Below are positions 35,601 through 47,600 of a stretch of 64,000 bases of DNA, piece by piece. The stretch comes from Tubulanus polymorphus. Lineage: Eukaryota > Nemertea > Palaeonemertea > Tubulaniformes > Tubulanidae. The first letter of the stretch is position 1. Each line of letters starts with the position of its first letter. The position numbers were made by a program, and so were the translations under genes. The notes under the pieces were generated by a model. It was given only the letters and a program-made list of their open reading frames with translations, had not been told where the DNA came from and made no database searches. The stretch is taken from the NCBI RefSeq assembly GCF_964204645.1, contig NC_134032.1:6257175-6321174 (forward strand), in the 5' to 3' direction.

Positions 35601-38600
35601 CAGGCCCGTTGGGGGCAATTTTTGAATGCTGCGGCTAAATGCCGATTTTGGACATGTTCTAAATATTGGTGCCGCAAATTTACTTAATTTCTTCAAAAAC
35701 GTGATATCCAAAGAAAAAAAGACATTCAGTAAATTATTGCTGCTTCCATTGCCGCTGCAGTCGATGCAGTTCCAACACCCTTACATCAAGAGATGTGATT
35801 CATCTAGTTTCTAATGTGGGAGGCTAAAAATCTCGATGAAATTTGATTGAAAATGAACTTAACCATCAGATTGTTCTATTGACATGCACACCATCTGGCA
35901 GCAGGATAGCTGGTACAGTACGCCATCAAGCGCAATAGCTGGGGCTGCATTGGGTTATCATTAAGCACAGATATCTATAGTATTCCTACCTTCTAGCGAC
36001 AGCATTTCAGTTGTGTCCGGTCGATTTTCACCTGTAGGATCTGCATTTTGAATCAGTTCTAGGCATTGATCGATCTTCTCCTGAAAAATATATATAACCA
36101 TTCATGAAACATTATTTTATTAAATTTCAACATTTTATCAACTATTGCACATGACCGGCAGAGCCGGGCAGCTTTAGGCAGGCCAATACTTTGGCTGATA
36201 ATGACTTTTTTCTGAAGGTTATTCAAAAACAACATTATGATCCGCAAGATTCATAGACAAGAGCCTCAAGGGGCACTATGGCCAGCCTCTCATATTCATA
36301 CTCACTTTTTCATAAATGATGCAATCTCTGGGTGGGTTATATTTGTCAAAATACACTCCCCATTCAATATAATTTACAAAGTACAATCGTGCTCATGGAA
36401 GTAACACAGACCGGAGGAACGAATACCTCAGATCAATCTTTTCCCCTTGTCTTCTTGAATTGTGTGCCAAATAAAATTAAATTTAATTTCATTTTGTTCA
36501 ATAAATAATATTGGATTGGATTTGATATTTCATGTTTGGATAAAATTTGATTGAACTTGCAATTCGAGCACATGGCTAATAAGCATATCAAGGTCATCCA
36601 TCTGATATGAGAAAAAGATATTTTTCCAGGCCCTTGAGGATGAATTTTTTTAAGTTCAAACTAGGGGTCCAGGGAGCGATATTTTTTTCACAAGATAGTT
36701 TCTTGTTTGCAGTGCGCATGCTCCCCATTCTGTTTGTAAACACAATCCACACGTGTGCACGCTATCAACCTACAATGCGTCAAATATACCCCCCAATCCG
36801 GGCACCTTTTCTACGATTTTTACATGATGAAAAATTTTGAAATTGACTTTCTGCCACCGCCTTTCATTCATATTTCAACTCTTTAAACTTTTGGAGGATA
36901 TAATTAAAGAAATAGTCGTTAAGCTTTCAAATGATTGCACATGCGTGCTTGAAATTAAGCTTTCAAATGATTGCACATGCGTGCTTGAACTGGAAATTAG
37001 TATGATTGAAAATAAAGATCGGCGAAATCTAAATGATTCGACTTTCTTTCAAATAGGCCGCTGCATTGGATAGTGGTTTGGGAATAAACAGAATTTTTAT
37101 GCATTAGTCCCCCTCAAAAATTGATCTCTAATTTCTAATTGGTTACACTCATCAACAAGTCTTTTCTGTGTAAGTTTAAAACATTGATTGAGTAGGAAAA
37201 CGCTACACGTCCGGGTTCATAATAAGCAGGTTTTCCATCCCATAAGTAGTAGACTGTACATGCTCGTATGTCAGTGTGTTAACAGAGGTAAGTGTGTACA
37301 CTTCTTTACATACGCGGGCACCGGACTACACTACAGTGACACAGTTCTCAGCGGTGTTCAATCAGCGATTCCACGTTTATTTGTCTACAAATACAGCAGA
37401 GCATGCGCACTGTGAACAAAATGGTGGAAACTCTTGTGAAAAAAAAAATCGCGTCCAGGGACACCATGCCCACTTGAGTGGTTTCAAATGCTCAGCAATA
37501 AATATTCAATATTCAACGCTCCCTGATGACCATATACAAAAACAAATGACCTTGAAACTCACCACAATCATAGAACATGTCAGCAGCTACGATTTTGAAA
37601 TTGATTGTGATAACAAAATATACCTGGTACCAATATAATAAGAAAATACTAAGTTATTCAACCAATAGGGAGGAAAGTCACCAGAGAAGAAAAATCCAGA
37701 AAATGAAAAGTTACACACCTAAGCTACATCGCGAGCTTGGAAGGTGCGAAGCAGCCCCGGCGGGTTTGGTGTCCTCCCCCAAGAAAATTTTTTGAAATCA
37801 AAAGCAATTTCCGAGCACTTACAGCGATCTTGAACGATCACCATATATTGAAAAGTGGTACCGGAATACTATAGTCTCAAATAACCCCAGAGCCTTCAAA
37901 ATGCAACTATAAAAAAAAAATCTCCCGAACTCCGTGAAAAAAAAACTAGGCACAAATCTTTCGCGCAGTTAATGCCTGCCACCATCGGATATGAGCAGGC
38001 CCAATGTCAACATGCTTCCCCCCGCCTTGTTGCATAATATAAGTACCCCCTAACATAAGTACTGTACATGTGTATGTACGTGAAACGTTGACATACATAC
38101 CTCATCAATTTCAAGCACTTCAGGAGTTTCAATCGCTTTGACTTCGACTTGATCGTTAAATTGCACGGATTTCTTTTCAGTTTTAACTAGGAAAACAAAC
38201 ATTACCATTATTCATACTACAAAATCTTTTATCAAAATGCATTTCAAAAAACAAACATTATGATTATTCATCCTACAAAATCTTTTATCAAAATGCATTT
38301 CAAAATGATGGAGATGATAATATCCCACGACACAAAAGAAATAACTTGCCACTGGCAAAGTCGTTTACCATTCTAACCGGGAGTGCATAAAGTATGCATC
38401 TCTTAGCTCCTTAGTTAGGAACCAGTCTTTTGGTAAAAAGACTATTGATTATCAGTGCATTTCAACAGCTGTTAGTTCTAAATATTTCCCTCCTACTGCA
38501 AAATATTCTGCAAAACTGTCTATCTACTGTCTATCTAGGTTTTTGAGGCATACCAATTCTATCATAGAGAATTCCATTTTGGGCTACTGATTTTTTTACC

Positions 38601-41600
38601 AACATTTATTTAGTATCACAATGATCTATGTTGGGCGAAAATCTTTAAGCTGGCTATTAATTCAAAAAGTAGCACATTTCAACCCACATTTCTGTGAAAA
38701 CTTAGCACAAGTCAGGGTCTTGATAAATTTTTCACGAAAAGCACTCCTAGGTTTACTACAAAAACCATGTTGGGGTCAAAATCTGAGGCTAGAAAATCAG
38801 CTTATTAGCATGGAATTACAGTATATTAGTTGGACTTACCTTCTGGTTCAACGGTGAGATCCGCTGTCACAAAATTAGCCGGGAACAAACCCTCACCGCG
38901 ATGATTACTTCCTTTCCACCAGTTCGGATCACTAGAAAAATCAATGGCAAAACTTTTAAATCTGAGCACTCTTTATATTCCTAATATTCAATTAAATAAG
39001 TGTAAGCGGTCATTTAAAAGTCATCACATTACTGAAAAGTCTTCTCCCTTTTTAAGTCCCAATTCATAATTCCAATTCAATTTACTAAGCGCTTAGGCGT
39101 CATTCGGATAATTCATCTCATTGTTGAAGTTGTCTCCTTTTCTTAGACTCAATTTGTATTTACAATTCTTCATTTTCATCGATATGAAAATCCTCCCAGC
39201 TCCAACGACGTAAGCCATTTTCACTGAACTACAAGCTACTTTAGTCAATAACTTACCTGTCGTCTAAGATAAAGACGATTTCACCGGCTTTGAATGTTAA
39301 TTCATTATCCTCAGCTGCCTCGAAATCATACAGAGCGCGAACCTGCAACACAAGTTTTATGATTAGATAAGTACCACCAGTCACCTGACAAGCACCCAAA
39401 TATATCTGCAATTCCCTGACTGTTGAATATATCCATAAGCACCCTGGAAATATAGATTAGCCTCACAGCTCATTTCAAGTATTGAGATGGACTTAAATTC
39501 ATGCCCTGCACCCAGTTCCACAGTTGTGAGTTAGAGTTAACTCTTCAGTTAAAACTAGTTCATTTTCAATTAGTTTACTCTGAGTTAAATCTTAACTCAG
39601 AAGTGTGGAACTGGCTCCTGATGATTTCAAAATGATGAAAACAGCCAGGAGTGGCTCTGAGGTAGGCGGGCTATGAAAACTACACTGTTGATTTCAATAG
39701 CCAAGTAACTGCAAATTCAATTCAAGAAAAAACCCACAATATGAAGAAAAACTAAGTAGACTTCATTCTACAAGCCATTTTCAAAATTAAAAGAGTAGTG
39801 ACATTTAAACTGTAGTGATGTTAAGAGTTCTATGAGCCATTTTCTATGAGCCATTTTCTAAGAAAGTAGTAACGTAAGACTAATTCTATGAACCGTTTCC
39901 AAAACAAAGAGAGTAGTGATGTTAAGACTCAATTCTATGATACATTTTCAACAAGCAGCCTATCGGCTGAGATAGCTACACTGTGTTTTGTTTACGTCAT
40001 CATTCTTCATTTATCTAAATGCCCTAGTCACAGCGGAGCTAAGAGTAGTGACATTTAGACTAATTCTATGTGCCATTTTCAATACTAAGAGACTAGTGAC
40101 ATTTTGACTCAATTCTATGAGCCGTTTTCAAAGCTGAGAGAGTAGCAACATTCAGACTCAATTGAAAACACCAACCTTTCGGAGTTCCTTATTAATGCTC
40201 GGTGATGGCGCCCTAGCGGTAGGGTACAAACTGCCGCCGGATGTTTTCGATTTTGTTTTTTCGGCTTCCTCCAATGACAGTGCAATTGCTGAAATTTAAC
40301 ACATGAAACAGCATAAATTAAAGCCTATGCAGGCGCGGATCCAGAGGGGGGTTTCAGGGGTCGTGACCCTCCCACCCCTGCTCAGCTACCAAAAAATTCT
40401 TAAATGGTTTTCTTGAAGGAATGTACGCAAGACAAAGTGGGCGGACAGTACCGCATAATCGGTACTATATCATCTTATGTTTTGCCAAACAATATGGCGT
40501 ATTGGCCCTCTATCATTAGAGATTTCAGTCGGCAGATTAACATTAACATTTTTATGAACCCCCTCCTGAAAAAAATCCTGCATCCACACCTGCTATGTAT
40601 ACAGTAAAACTTGTGCCTAAGTGACCAGGACCATTCATTCAATGACTTTCAAGGACTTTTTTGACTCCGTTTCCAGAGCTAGTTTAACTAGATAATCATC
40701 AGACTAGTTTACTTGAGTAGATCTATCAATACCATGATCAGATAGGGCCTATACCATAGATTAAGTGACCAAAATAGTTTGCATGGACAAGCAATGTCAT
40801 CCAAGGATCATGGCAAGGATTTCAGTATTTTAGAGCCCATTCCATGATAAGGCATCTCAAGGCCTTGAATAGACCTATTCCTATTTCAAAACTTTTGAGG
40901 ACCTTTAATGAGTGCTATGGACCCTGCCAGTGAACACTCCTAGTTTTGAGCAAAATGTTGCCGTTAGTTTTTGCTTCACATCATTCGGATCTTGTTTTCC
41001 CAAAACTAAACCCGATTGGATTATTCATTTGACCCCAAGATGGGACCATGGCTTTTGAAGTGTTGCCCGCATACAGTAAGCAGCCCGCAGGACTCGAATC
41101 CCCTTGTCAACCAGCACTGAAAGTGAATGTTAAGCTACTGAAAGCTACTGAGGCCACATTCAACAATTGGCATATCAATTGGCAAATTTATTCACTAAAT
41201 TCTCAATACCAGTACATGTACATGTTAATGTACCGATCAAAATGAGTTAATTGTCTCTACGTTCTACTCAGGCTTACTTCACTTAAACAATTCAGATTAT
41301 ATGATTTACCAGGGTCCCTATCAGATTGGTCAATCCTGGATATAAGGAATTTTAAAGGATAAAATTTCATATTTCAAGGAAGCGCCTGCACTATTTTCAT
41401 ATTCCAATTACAGTGGACTCCTCCTAAATTGGTACAGCTTATCTTGGTAAACTGTTAATTTGGTGGTTTTGTAAGCACAATTTTATCCTTTTCACTTCAA
41501 AACTTGGTTTCTAATTCTGTAACTGCATGATAGGGCAAAAATCCTGGTCCCAACTGTAGTCGTTATAGCCTGTACAACTGCAAACTAGACAATATTTCCA

Positions 41601-44600
41601 AATTGCCTATTTCTCAAAATTGAAGCAGTTTTAGAGGAGTTTTGCTCAAATTAAAGGAGTTTCAAGCACAAAAGCATCATGGAGTCATTACCACTCTGTT
41701 CACTCGTGTGTAGGCTAATTAATAATTACGTTATTTTTGCTTCGCATATGACTCAATAAATTTTACCTTTAACCAGATCTTCCTCTTCCTTATGATTGGC
41801 CTCGAGTTTGCGAGCAGTTGTAGCCGCTTTGATTGGATCGGGCGGTGGAAACGTGACGCCTTCTTTCAACAAACTCTGATACAAAGTCGGGATCAAACTG
41901 CAGAGAAGGAAGGCAGAAAAATAATCTTATTAATCGCCGCGGCAGCAAGAAAATTCTCGAGCAGTCTGAGCGATGATAGTTTGTGATAACATGAATTGGG
42001 GTTAAGGAAAAGTTTTAACATTGTGTTCACACGGGACAAAAGATAACCTTGACGGGATCAATTCTGCGCCAAGCACTCTCCAAGGCACGTGATTATTAAG
42101 AGGCAATCAGCTCCTTGACAAGCAGAGTTCAGGACCCATGTTAATGGGAGGTAATTGACTCCGTGGCAAGCAGGGACTGGGGCATGTGATATTCAGAGGT
42201 AATCAGCTCTGTGTCATACAACATCGACTGTAGGCATGTAATTTCAGCTCAATTTCCTATCGCTGGTTCTACCCCGCAGTACGACGTATAATTGAACCAA
42301 CCCATACTGCATCTATCTTCTACCTGACAGCACAGTGTGTCCTTATAATTGTTAATTAGTCTAGTCAAGCGGACATTTTTATGTAAGAACTCAATTTGTC
42401 TCGAAAGGTGATTCAGGGCCGCAGCACGATACCCATTTGGTTCAGGTATCTCTTGACTAACCTCAACGCCGAGTCGTCTTTGAATTCATTTTCTGCCCAT
42501 TTTTTCACCAAAGCTTTTAATTTATCAACAACTTTCGAATGTGCCTGAAGAATTAATATGTGTAAACATTAGATGTCATATCAATGTTGTGTAGGCCGAT
42601 TTTTCAACTTTCAGGATTCAAAGGGCTGATTTAATTAACATGATAGCATATATTCATAAATAATTCAAATTACAATAAATTGTTATAAAATTCATTGATT
42701 ATCATACAAATCATAATTTCAAATATAGCTGCAAGCAGCGATAACGGGTTCCTGCCTTTCTGGATAGAATGTCGTTCAGGGATGCGAGCAAAGATTTCAC
42801 CCGAAATCAGTTCGTTACATTCCGTTTTTTGAAAGAGTGCCACCTAGGGGTCAACTCACAACATGGATATGTTGACCCACATGTGCTACTATGCGCATGT
42901 ACTACTACGCGCAAAGTACTAATGTGCCAGGTTTTGGGGGAAATAACATCGAGAAGAACGAAGCTACGGTGTTTTTACCATTCCCTAGTGATAGTTTAAG
43001 CGCATATTCGGTTATTATTAGTTTCGAAAAAAGTCGACTAGATAAGAAAACCGAATTTGGCCCAAAGCACAAATTTGGCCTATAGGGTAAACTATGCAGG
43101 AGGGAAGGCCTTATAGTGTTACTATTAGTAGAGGAGTGACAAGTCAGTCTGACAAGTCAAGCGATCAGATGGGGACTACAATTCACATATGAAATTGACG
43201 TCCAATAACCATTATAAAAACATAATCAGGAACGGTACCATCACTCCCCATTACTGACTGTCACTGGTCTCTGGCTAGCAATCATTCTTTATCGGTGCAG
43301 TGGGTAGGTATTTTCAACTCACTTTGTTTGTTCTTCTATGACATTACCATCGCCGCTGCGTCACGATGTGATGTACATGTACAAGGGACCTCCAATTTGC
43401 AATGTATGTCATGTCTACGAGCAATTATCTGAACTTTTCTGATGTATAAACTGACTTTAGACCGTTTAATATCGACGATAACAAGGTATCACCGACGCTG
43501 ACATTTTCTGACGCTAACTAGTATGACCCGCCTTTTGGACCGGACCAATTCAATTCAATTAAGAAAACGCGTACCGGCACAATAAGTAAATTAACCGCTG
43601 GTGATTTTTCGAAGTATTGATATCCACGAAGAAAACTATACTATTATAGAATGTTTAAAAGGAACTGCTTTTAATAACAGTATGAATAAACTTATAATCA
43701 CAAAATATAGCTGCATAGCAGCAATAACGGGTTTTCTGTACAGTCTTGAATCCTGTTCAACGGTGGATTTCGACAAAGCATTTGATAAGGTTCAACATCA
43801 GCCATTACTAAACAGGCTATTAGAAAACGGTTTCAATGATAGGTCACTCAAATGGCTCAGCAGTTATCTCTGAACGAAAACTTGTAGCCGAAATCAACGG
43901 AATCTTGGAATAAGTCAGTCCAACTAGTGGAGTCACGCAAAGTAGTATCCTAAGTCGTCTTCTATTTAATGTCCTGACATACACAGTAATCCAAAATATA
44001 CCAGACCGAGTAAATTTCCAAAACGACCTTAACACGCCGTTCGAACAAAAAACTTAATATTCCGACAAGAAAATCTTGTTCGAATGAAAACAATTCTATT
44101 TGATCGAACAATAAGCTTTTTGTTTGAACCAAAACTTTTCTTCATTCTGACAAAAATGTGTTCGAATAAAAAGCTATATTATTGTTGAAATGAAGAACTT
44201 TTTGTCCCGGCAAAGAAATTTGGTTGAGCGAAAACAACTTTTTTGGAACAAATGTTTGAATGAAAACAATTATGTTCGATTGAACGAAATACTTAATACT
44301 TTTGGTTCGGAGAAAAAACTTTTTACAATATACTTGTTCGAACGAAAAACTTAATGTTTTTGACGAGAAAATTCTGTTCAAATTAAAACGATTCTGTTCG
44401 ATCGAATGATTGTTCGAACGAAAAACCTTTCGTTTGGACAAAAAAAAGTTTGTTCAACTTTGTTCTAACGATTTTTTCAAATTGGTTCAATCGAACAGAA
44501 TATTATTGATTCGAACGAAATATATTTTGTTCCGACGAAAGGATTTTCAAGCGAAAGGTCTTATGAACGAAAAAAAGATATTTCTAGGGCTCTGCAGTAA

Positions 44601-47600
44601 CTTAAAGCTGGACGTAGGTCGGCCTTGCGACGCGATGCGATCCTCGCGTTGCATCGCAAGTTTCACTGCAAGTCGGTTGCGATACGATTGTCAGCGACTG
44701 TGTGCGACTAGTTTCTGCCAGTCGCAAGAGCGCGTAGGTCGGTTGTGACAGCCGTGTCGCGTCGCAGAAAGTAGAACACGTGCGACTCCTTGTGACTGGC
44801 GTTGCTGACAGTCGCAACCCGTCGCAAGGGAGCGTAGGTCGATGATTAGTTGCGACACAATCGTCACTGGCGGTCGCAGTGAATGGCGTCGCAGTGAGTC
44901 ACAAGCCATCGCAAAGCCGACCTACGTCCGGCTTAAGTCATTAGCAATTAATGAAATACCTGTTTCATTCATGAAGAAAAAACTCAAATGAAAAGTCTGG
45001 CTTATAAAGCTGTCTGCTCAGACGAAATTTTCAAAAAAACTCTTCATTTTTGCCAATGAAATTGATAATTGTGATTGATCGTTGCAAGTCAGAACCAGTT
45101 AATCACTAATTAACATGCATTTTAATAAATCTGATTCCTCCTTTACAGTGAACTTAGCTTTAACCTAGTAGAGGCTACTAGCCTATGTAGGCCTATATAT
45201 ATGCGTAGGCCTAACATCCGGACAGATTGGTCGTAGGCCTATTGAATAACAACCCTCCTAAATATCGTAAATTTTGTTTTGAAGTTCAATCCAATGAGTC
45301 CGTTAATAAACGCAACAATTATACTGTGTTTGTTTGAGACAGTAAAGGTCAGTTCCGGTAGGCCTAAGCCTTAAGGTCGCGTAAAACTCGATAAAATCTT
45401 CAAGCGACACAGCGAACGATCTTTCCCCCACAGCGATCGCTTACTCCTAATTTCAAGTGTGAGTCCAGCATACGGATAGGAGTATGTTATATACTTGTAT
45501 TTAGTAAATACCTTGTTCATTTGACAATGATCGGTATGTACTGTAGGAAATATAGAGTATTGATGGTATTGATATAGAGGTTGAAGCCCGCGGCTGAATA
45601 AAGTAATATATTCTTTTATTTTGATACCTCGTCGACATAACAGCTTTTCTCCGCTATATCTCTTCGGCGTGTTTAGTTTAGGCCTACGATTCCCCGGTAC
45701 ACTAAAGATTTATCTTAGTAAATACACGGTTAATTCGGTAAAGAAAAAAAGGTATTGTTAAACTAACTCCTTGAAACCCGCAGCCAAATCACTGGTAGTA
45801 ATAAATTAATTTGTACTCGATTTGATTCTCATGATGAGGAGAAACTTGCAGCTGTTCCCCGGAACGACGATGTAGTAACACACGTCGATTCGTCGACGTT
45901 TACGGCTCGACAGTGCTTTTAAAATCTAAAGTAGTAAATTTCCAGTGTATCGGTAATATGATTTGAGGAAAATGGGCTATTGTTAAAATCACTGTTTGAA
46001 GACCGCAGCTGAATGTGAAGTCTGCAGCAATAAATTAGTTCATTTATACTTGAATTGATAATCGAAGTGACAATCGGCCTGCGGGTTGATTTCGGAATGA
46101 CGACTCGAAAAACATGTCGCCCCATTGAATGGGGCTAAATTTTCGATGTTTACGGCCTGACAGTGCTTTTGTAACGATGAAAAAAACACGCAGAGTATTT
46201 GTAGATCTCAGTGAGCTGAACGATATCATACGGATTGTATCGACAACAGCGGCAAGGTAACAAAGCCTTAGTTCTTTTAGTGAAAATAGTGTGACATAAA
46301 ATAATAATAAGAAGAAACACGCGAATCTCAATAGGGTTTTCTGTGATGTAACAGAAAACCCTAAGTAAGTACATTTTTAACTTGTGAATGGTCGAACCCC
46401 AGTTATTCACAGTAACCTGTGGTTTGGATATTCTCGGAGCCTTCCTTCTTTATTTATTTATGAAATGACGTCACAAACTTACAGATTCGCGCCCGTATGC
46501 GCGCCATGATTGATGATTGCTATTTCCACCGGTGCTATCTTTAAGTAACTTCAAGTTTGAAATAGGAAGCACAGTACATCCATAGAAACCACGCGCAAAA
46601 AGAGACTGTTATGTTATTATCAGAGTTTACCATTTCGTTTCAAAGTTGTTAGTAGTCAAATCTAATAGAAGATGATTTTTATGTGACGAAATTCAGTGGA
46701 AAATATGTTAAAATAATAAGCAGCAGGAATCCAATAGGGTTTCTGCTGAGGCAGCAGAAACCCTAATAATTGATGGCATGTAAAACTCATGGTTCCCACA
46801 GTTAAATGAATTCAAAGTTCCCAAGTTTTTCCCAAGTATTTCATGGGTGATTCTTCAATTTTCACAAATGGAAATGAACACATATCATCAGCATCATGCA
46901 ACAGTCAACATTTTAGTGGTGACAGGTTGATAAAGGTGATTTTCAAGGGAAATCGCCAAAGATAGTTGCCCTTGGCAAATGCAATACGTGAATGTAATGA
47001 ATTTCCCAAATATTTCCCTGATTTGAGGAACATTTTTCAAATTCCCAAATATTTCCAAACCGGGAATTATTATTTCAAAATTCCCAGGTTTTTCCCAATT
47101 TCCCTGTTCTGTGGGAACCATGAAAACTACTACAACCGAAAGTGAGATATAACTTAACTAGTGACACTATCTGTATAATTTGTAACTTGAAAGTCATCCA
47201 CTTTTCCCTGATTTCCACGGTAGTAGCCACCCTGTTATACCTCTGATCTTGAAATAGGGTAGATGAGATTATGCAATATGGAGATTAAAAGATTCGGCCA
47301 GGAACCAAAAATTAAGGAGTTCTAATGAGTTATCTAAGAGCAGTTAAAGGGGAAATGCAGTCAAAAAACTTTAATCGGCCACTCATTTCTACTCATGTTG
47401 TTGTTTAGCATAATACTAGTTGAAATTTCCAATTCTACCCAATTAACTCGTATACAATGATTTTCACACTGTTATCTATGGAACGCGATAAATGAAAAGA
47501 ATATGAGCCCTGCACCAACATATGTTTTTTGCAACGTGATAGCGTCCCGACATAAGAATTTATATTTTTACAACGACGTAATACTTTAATGCATTTGCGA

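Larger units (their letters stand above)
36661..37664 (-). mobile_element. Truncated Helentron-like copy split by a DNA element
   Basis: The CTAGGGGTCCAGGGA end (36661-36675) is interrupted and resumes as GTCCAGGGACACCATGCCCA at 37453. One to one-and-a-half tandem units follow, then similarity stops near 37660. The arm and stem-loop end are missing. It lies in STAM intron 10. Confidence 0.75.

Noticed and set aside
44142-44748. Open frames of about 100 codons on each strand
   Set aside because: They run through the GTTCGAACGAAAA array and the GC-rich MITE; composition is repeat-driven.
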